A stretch of 7,458 nucleotides of DNA, from the NCBI GenBank assembly GCA_026418955.1, contig JAOAAI010000153.1:1-7458 (forward strand), written 5' to 3'. The notes beneath the pieces are model-generated. The model made no database searches. It worked only from the letters and a program-made list of their open reading frames with translations, and had not been told where the DNA came from. Shown here piece by piece: positions 4,818-7,458 of this stretch. Made by a program: the position numbers and the translations under genes. Source of the DNA: Candidatus Goldiibacteriota bacterium (lineage in GTDB: Bacteria > Oederibacteriota > PGYV01 > DSYL01). Numbering within the stretch: position 1 is the first letter of the stretch; each line of letters begins with the position of its first letter.

Positions 4818-7373
4818 TTAATTATCATTCCATTTTATAAAGCCAGGTATAAATTTTATTTTCAAATCAGGATGGAATGGAAGAATTCTAACCGCAAATT
4901 TAATTTTTCCCGAATATTTTGGTTCTATTTGTCCTTTAAAAATCATATTATTTCCGTTATTTTCTATATAACTCATTTTTATGGTAGAGATATCAGAGAG
5001 TTCTTTTTCAACATGATCATAACCAAAATAAATTTCCACTAATAGATCATCACGAGATAAACCTGGCGCTTCAATTGTTGCAAATATATCTACTTTATTG
5101 CCGATCTTTATATCTCTGGCATTTGAGTTTACAGAAATAATTTTTACATTTTGCCAGTTTTTTATAATTTTTTCTTTCCATTTGTTCAATTCTCGTGCTT
5201 TTTGAAAATCGTTATCGCTTAAATCAATAAAGTTAATAGCTGCTTTTTTATAGAAATTTTCAGTATATTCTATTACCATTCTGTTAGTGTTAAATATAGG
5301 ACATAGATAATAAATCGCATTTTTCATTTTTTTAATCCACTCATGTGGTAATCCATCTTTTCCTCTTTTATAAAAAAGTGGTATTATCTCGGATTCAAGC
5401 GTTTCATATAAAGAATTAGCTTCCAATTTATCTTGATATTCATGGTCTTCATATTCTTCACCCCTTCCTATGTCCCATCCACATTCAGCATTTGGTTTTT
5501 CATCCCACCATCCATCAAGGACGGAAAAATTTAGTCCGCCGTTGAAATTTACTTTCATACCAGATGTGCCACTTGCTTCAAGTGGACGTCTCGGATTATT
5601 AAGCCATAAATCAACTCCTTGGACCAAATAATGAGAAGCATTTAAGTCATAATCTTCTATAAATACAATTTTATCTTTGAATTCTTCTTTATTTGCAATA
5701 TGATATATCTGTTTTATAAAATCTTTACCAGCATCATCTTTTGGATGTGCTTTTCCTGCAAATATTATCTGTACTGGCATATCTTTATTTGAAAGTATTC
5801 TTTTTAGTCGTTCAATATCCTGAAATATAAGCGTTGCTCTTTTATATGTTGCAAATCTTCTTGCAAAACCGATTGTTAGTGCCTCTGGTGAAAAAATTTC
5901 ATTTACTCTGTTTATCTCTTCACTAGGTGCATTTCTTGCAATTAGTTGTTTTTTTAATTTTCTTCTAACATATTCTACAAGGCGCTCACGTCTTCTTTCA
6001 TGAGTCCCCCATAATTCAGTATCTGGTATTTCAAAAACTCTTTTCCATATTTGTGCATCTTCTGGATTATCAGCCCATTTACTACCTAAATATCTATAAA
6101 ATAAATCTGCCATTTCCTTTGATATCCATGATGCACCATGAACACCATTGGTGATATGAGTGATTGGTATCTCGTGGAGTGGTACACCAGGCCATATATC
6201 TTTCCACATTTTTCTTGAAATTTTTCCATGTAATCTGCTAACTCCATTATTATAAGCAGATAATTTTAAAGCCAGAACTGTCATACAGAACCACTCATTA
6301 GGATCATCAGGATAAATTTTTCCAAGTTTTAAAAATTCATTAAAATTTATTTTTAAATTTTGTTCTACATATTCTTTTAAATATTTTTCCATTAGTTCTT
6401 TTGGAAATCTATCATTGCCAGCAGGAACTGGAGTATGAGTGGTGAATACACTGGAAGCAATATTTATTTCTTTTGCTTCATTAAATGTCAGTTTATGTTT
6501 TTCCATGAGCAATCTAATTCGTTCTAGCGATAAAAAAGCAGAATGTCCTTCATTCATATGAGTTACAGTTGGAGTAAGTCCCATAAGTTCTAAAGCCATC
6601 ATACCACCAATACCTAGTAAAATTTCCTGTTTTATTCTAAGTTCCAGATCTCCACCATAGAGTTTAGAAGTTATTTCTCTATCTCCATTTGAATTTTCAG
6701 GAATATTTGTATCTAGTAAATAGAGTTTAACCCTTCCAACTATTAACTGCCAAACCATAACTTTTACAGTACCATGTGGATATTTAATGTCAAAGATAAG
6801 AGGTTTGTCATCTTTTTTTACAATTGTTACAGGAGATAAATTGTAATCATTAATTATATATCTTTCCTGCTGCCAGCCATCATTTGTTAAATATTGGTGA
6901 AAATAGCCTGATGAATATAAAAGTCCAATACCAACAAGTGGTAGTCCCAAATCAGATGCTGATTTTAGATGATCGCCAGCTAGTACTCCTAATCCACCTG
7001 AATATAATGGTAGGCATTCAGCAATACCATATTCTAGTGAAAAATAAGCAATCAAGAAATTTTCAGGCAAATTTGATTTTATTTTATCAAAATATGTTGG
7101 CTTTTTTAAGTAATTATTAAGTCGTTGTTTAATATTTTCAATTCTGTATAAAATACTTTCATCTTTTGATAAAGCATTTAATTTTTCCTGTGGTAATCTA
7201 TATAAAAATTTAACAGGATTGTGAACAGTTTCAGACCATAGTTCAGGATCTATATCTCTGAATAATGCAAATGTTTCACTATCCCATGCCCACCAGATAT
7301 TATATGAAATGTCAAGTAGTGGTTTTAGATTATCCGGCAAATTTGGTAATACATTAAATTCGTAAAATTTCAT
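4818..7373 (-). CDS. glgP: Alpha-glucan phosphorylase, divergent family with N-terminal DUF3417-type region
   Basis: This enzyme uses phosphate to release glucose-1-phosphate from the non-reducing ends of glycogen, starch or maltodextrins, in the cytoplasm. It needs pyridoxal phosphate. It is 851 residues long. Residues 1 to about 90 match the DUF3417-type start, with 'ISYNIWWAWD' (22-31), 'LFRDIDPELW' and 'HNP'. The phosphorylase core follows: 'YSGGLGVLAGDH' (124-135), 'HMNEGHSAF' (272-280), 'TTHTPVPAGNDRFP', 'ITHITNGVH', and 'GFARRFATYKRATL' from 502 with R505, R506 and K511 in the phosphate/PLP-contacting region. The PLP-lysine motif is EASGTSGMK (599-607, K607). The SGTSGMK form, rather than SGTGNMK, is typical of the divergent family (TIGR02094 type) and not classic GlgP/MalP. 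From about residue 745 a beta-rich tail typical of this family runs to the C-terminus. ATG 7373 is chosen because AAAGGTGAG lies just upstream; an in-frame TTG at 7403 would be an unsupported extension. Oligosaccharide chain-length preference cannot be told from sequence. Confidence 0.96.
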   Translation of the reverse strand: MKFYEFNVLPNLPDNLKPLLDISYNIWWAWDSETFALFRDIDPELWSETVHNPVKFLYRLPQEKLNALSKDESILYRIENIKQRLNNYLKKPTYFDKIKSNLPENFLIAYFSLEYGIAECLPLYSGGLGVLAGDHLKSASDLGLPLVGIGLLYSSGYFHQYLTNDGWQQERYIINDYNLSPVTIVKKDDKPLIFDIKYPHGTVKVMVWQLIVGRVKLYLLDTNIPENSNGDREITSKLYGGDLELRIKQEILLGIGGMMALELMGLTPTVTHMNEGHSAFLSLERIRLLMEKHKLTFNEAKEINIASSVFTTHTPVPAGNDRFPKELMEKYLKEYVEQNLKINFNEFLKLGKIYPDDPNEWFCMTVLALKLSAYNNGVSRLHGKISRKMWKDIWPGVPLHEIPITHITNGVHGASWISKEMADLFYRYLGSKWADNPEDAQIWKRVFEIPDTELWGTHERRRERLVEYVRRKLKKQLIARNAPSEEINRVNEIFSPEALTIGFARRFATYKRATLIFQDIERLKRILSNKDMPVQIIFAGKAHPKDDAGKDFIKQIYHIANKEEFKDKIVFIEDYDLNASHYLVQGVDLWLNNPRRPLEASGTSGMKVNFNGGLNFSVLDGWWDEKPNAECGWDIGRGEEYEDHEYQDKLEANSLYETLESEIIPLFYKRGKDGLPHEWIKKMKNAIYYLCPIFNTNRMVIEYTENFYKKAAINFIDLSDNDFQKARELNKWKEKIIKNWQNVKIISVNSNARDIKIGNKVDIFATIEAPGLSRDDLLVEIYFGYDHVEKELSDISTIKMSYIENNGNNMIFKGQIEPKYSGKIKFAVRILPFHPDLKIKFIPGFIKWNDN

Positions 7374-7376
7374 AAA

Positions 7377-7385
7377 CTCACCTTT
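7377..7385 (-). promoter_or_regulatory. Ribosome binding site of glgP
   Basis: On the minus strand this reads AAAGGTGAG, ending 3 bases before ATG 7373, with AAGG about 7 bases away. It fixes the glgP start at residue 11 of the longest open frame. Confidence 0.75.
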
Positions 7386-7458
7386 TTGTAAATAATGTAA
7401 CAATTATTTAAACGTTATTTTAACACAAAAAGATTTATAATAAAAGATAAATTTTAAA
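7386..7458 (-). promoter_or_regulatory. glgP leader with tentative promoter and small inverted repeats
   Basis: These bases hold no gene on either strand that I can support. On the minus strand TAAAAT (7422-7417) could be a -10 box, with a poor TTTTAT (7445-7440) at 17-bp spacing. In DNA this AT-rich the match is weak evidence. Two small dyads overlap the region: GTTA-TTT-TAAC (plus strand 7414-7424), over the putative -10, and an imperfect TTGT...ACAA dyad (7385-7402) directly before the ribosome site. Either could be an operator for a sugar-responsive regulator, but nothing in the sequence names one. The true promoter may lie beyond the window edge. Confidence 0.2.

Noticed and set aside
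4474..5042. Plus-strand open frames at 4474-4728 and 4758-5042
   Set aside because: They are antisense to the 128-residue gene and to the 3' end of glgP, and lack ribosome sites or recognisable motifs.
6884..7120. Plus-strand open frame of 78 codons
   Set aside because: It is the mirror of the conserved glgP region encoding SGGLGVLAGDH, so it is a shadow.

Overview
This is a bacterial chromosomal segment, strongly AT-rich (roughly 30% G+C by eye) and densely packed with genes. It contains no mobile elements, tRNA or rRNA genes, or CRISPR arrays that I can see. The genes are housekeeping functions, so the bacterial assignment is secure (Mfd, PgsA, PgpA and RimO are bacterial proteins). The lineage is not. 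The base composition, the rimO-pgsA-pgpA-mfd order and the divergent glucan phosphorylase with an N-terminal DUF3417-type region would fit an AT-rich anaerobe or an uncultured phylum (Omnitrophota or Elusimicrobiota are guesses only).

Plus strand, 2-4420: a tight run of four genes. It begins with the last 31 codons of a RimO-like radical-SAM methylthiotransferase (TRAM tail). Next come pgsA (phosphatidylglycerophosphate synthase), pgpA (phosphatidylglycerophosphatase A) and mfd (transcription-repair coupling factor). Gaps are 12 bp (rimO to pgsA) and 2 bp (pgsA to pgpA), and pgpA overlaps mfd in an ATGA, so this looks like one transcript. PgsA and PgpA catalyse consecutive steps that make phosphatidylglycerol. 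The standout oddity is that pgsA is split between two reading frames. The N-terminus is in the frame starting at 110, while the catalytic CDP-alcohol phosphotransferase motif and everything after it are in the -1 frame. The two frames meet at a run of six T that forms a perfectly phased T TTT TTA slippery heptamer (238-244). Sequencing or assembly error, mutation, or programmed -1 frameshifting are all possible.

Minus strand, 7373-4407: glgP (an 851-residue alpha-glucan phosphorylase of the divergent family) is followed after 24 bp by a 128-residue protein of unknown function. That protein's predicted strand-helix order and acidic residues resemble a PD-(D/E)XK nuclease-like core. Both have good Shine-Dalgarno sites that fix their starts. 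The small gene converges on mfd, and the two 3' ends overlap by 14 bp.

The last 55-85 bases hold the leader and probable promoter of glgP. There is no gene-free stretch longer than 100 bases. Apart from the pgsA frame break and the small uncharacterised protein, the window looks ordinary. I see no convincing new multi-gene system.
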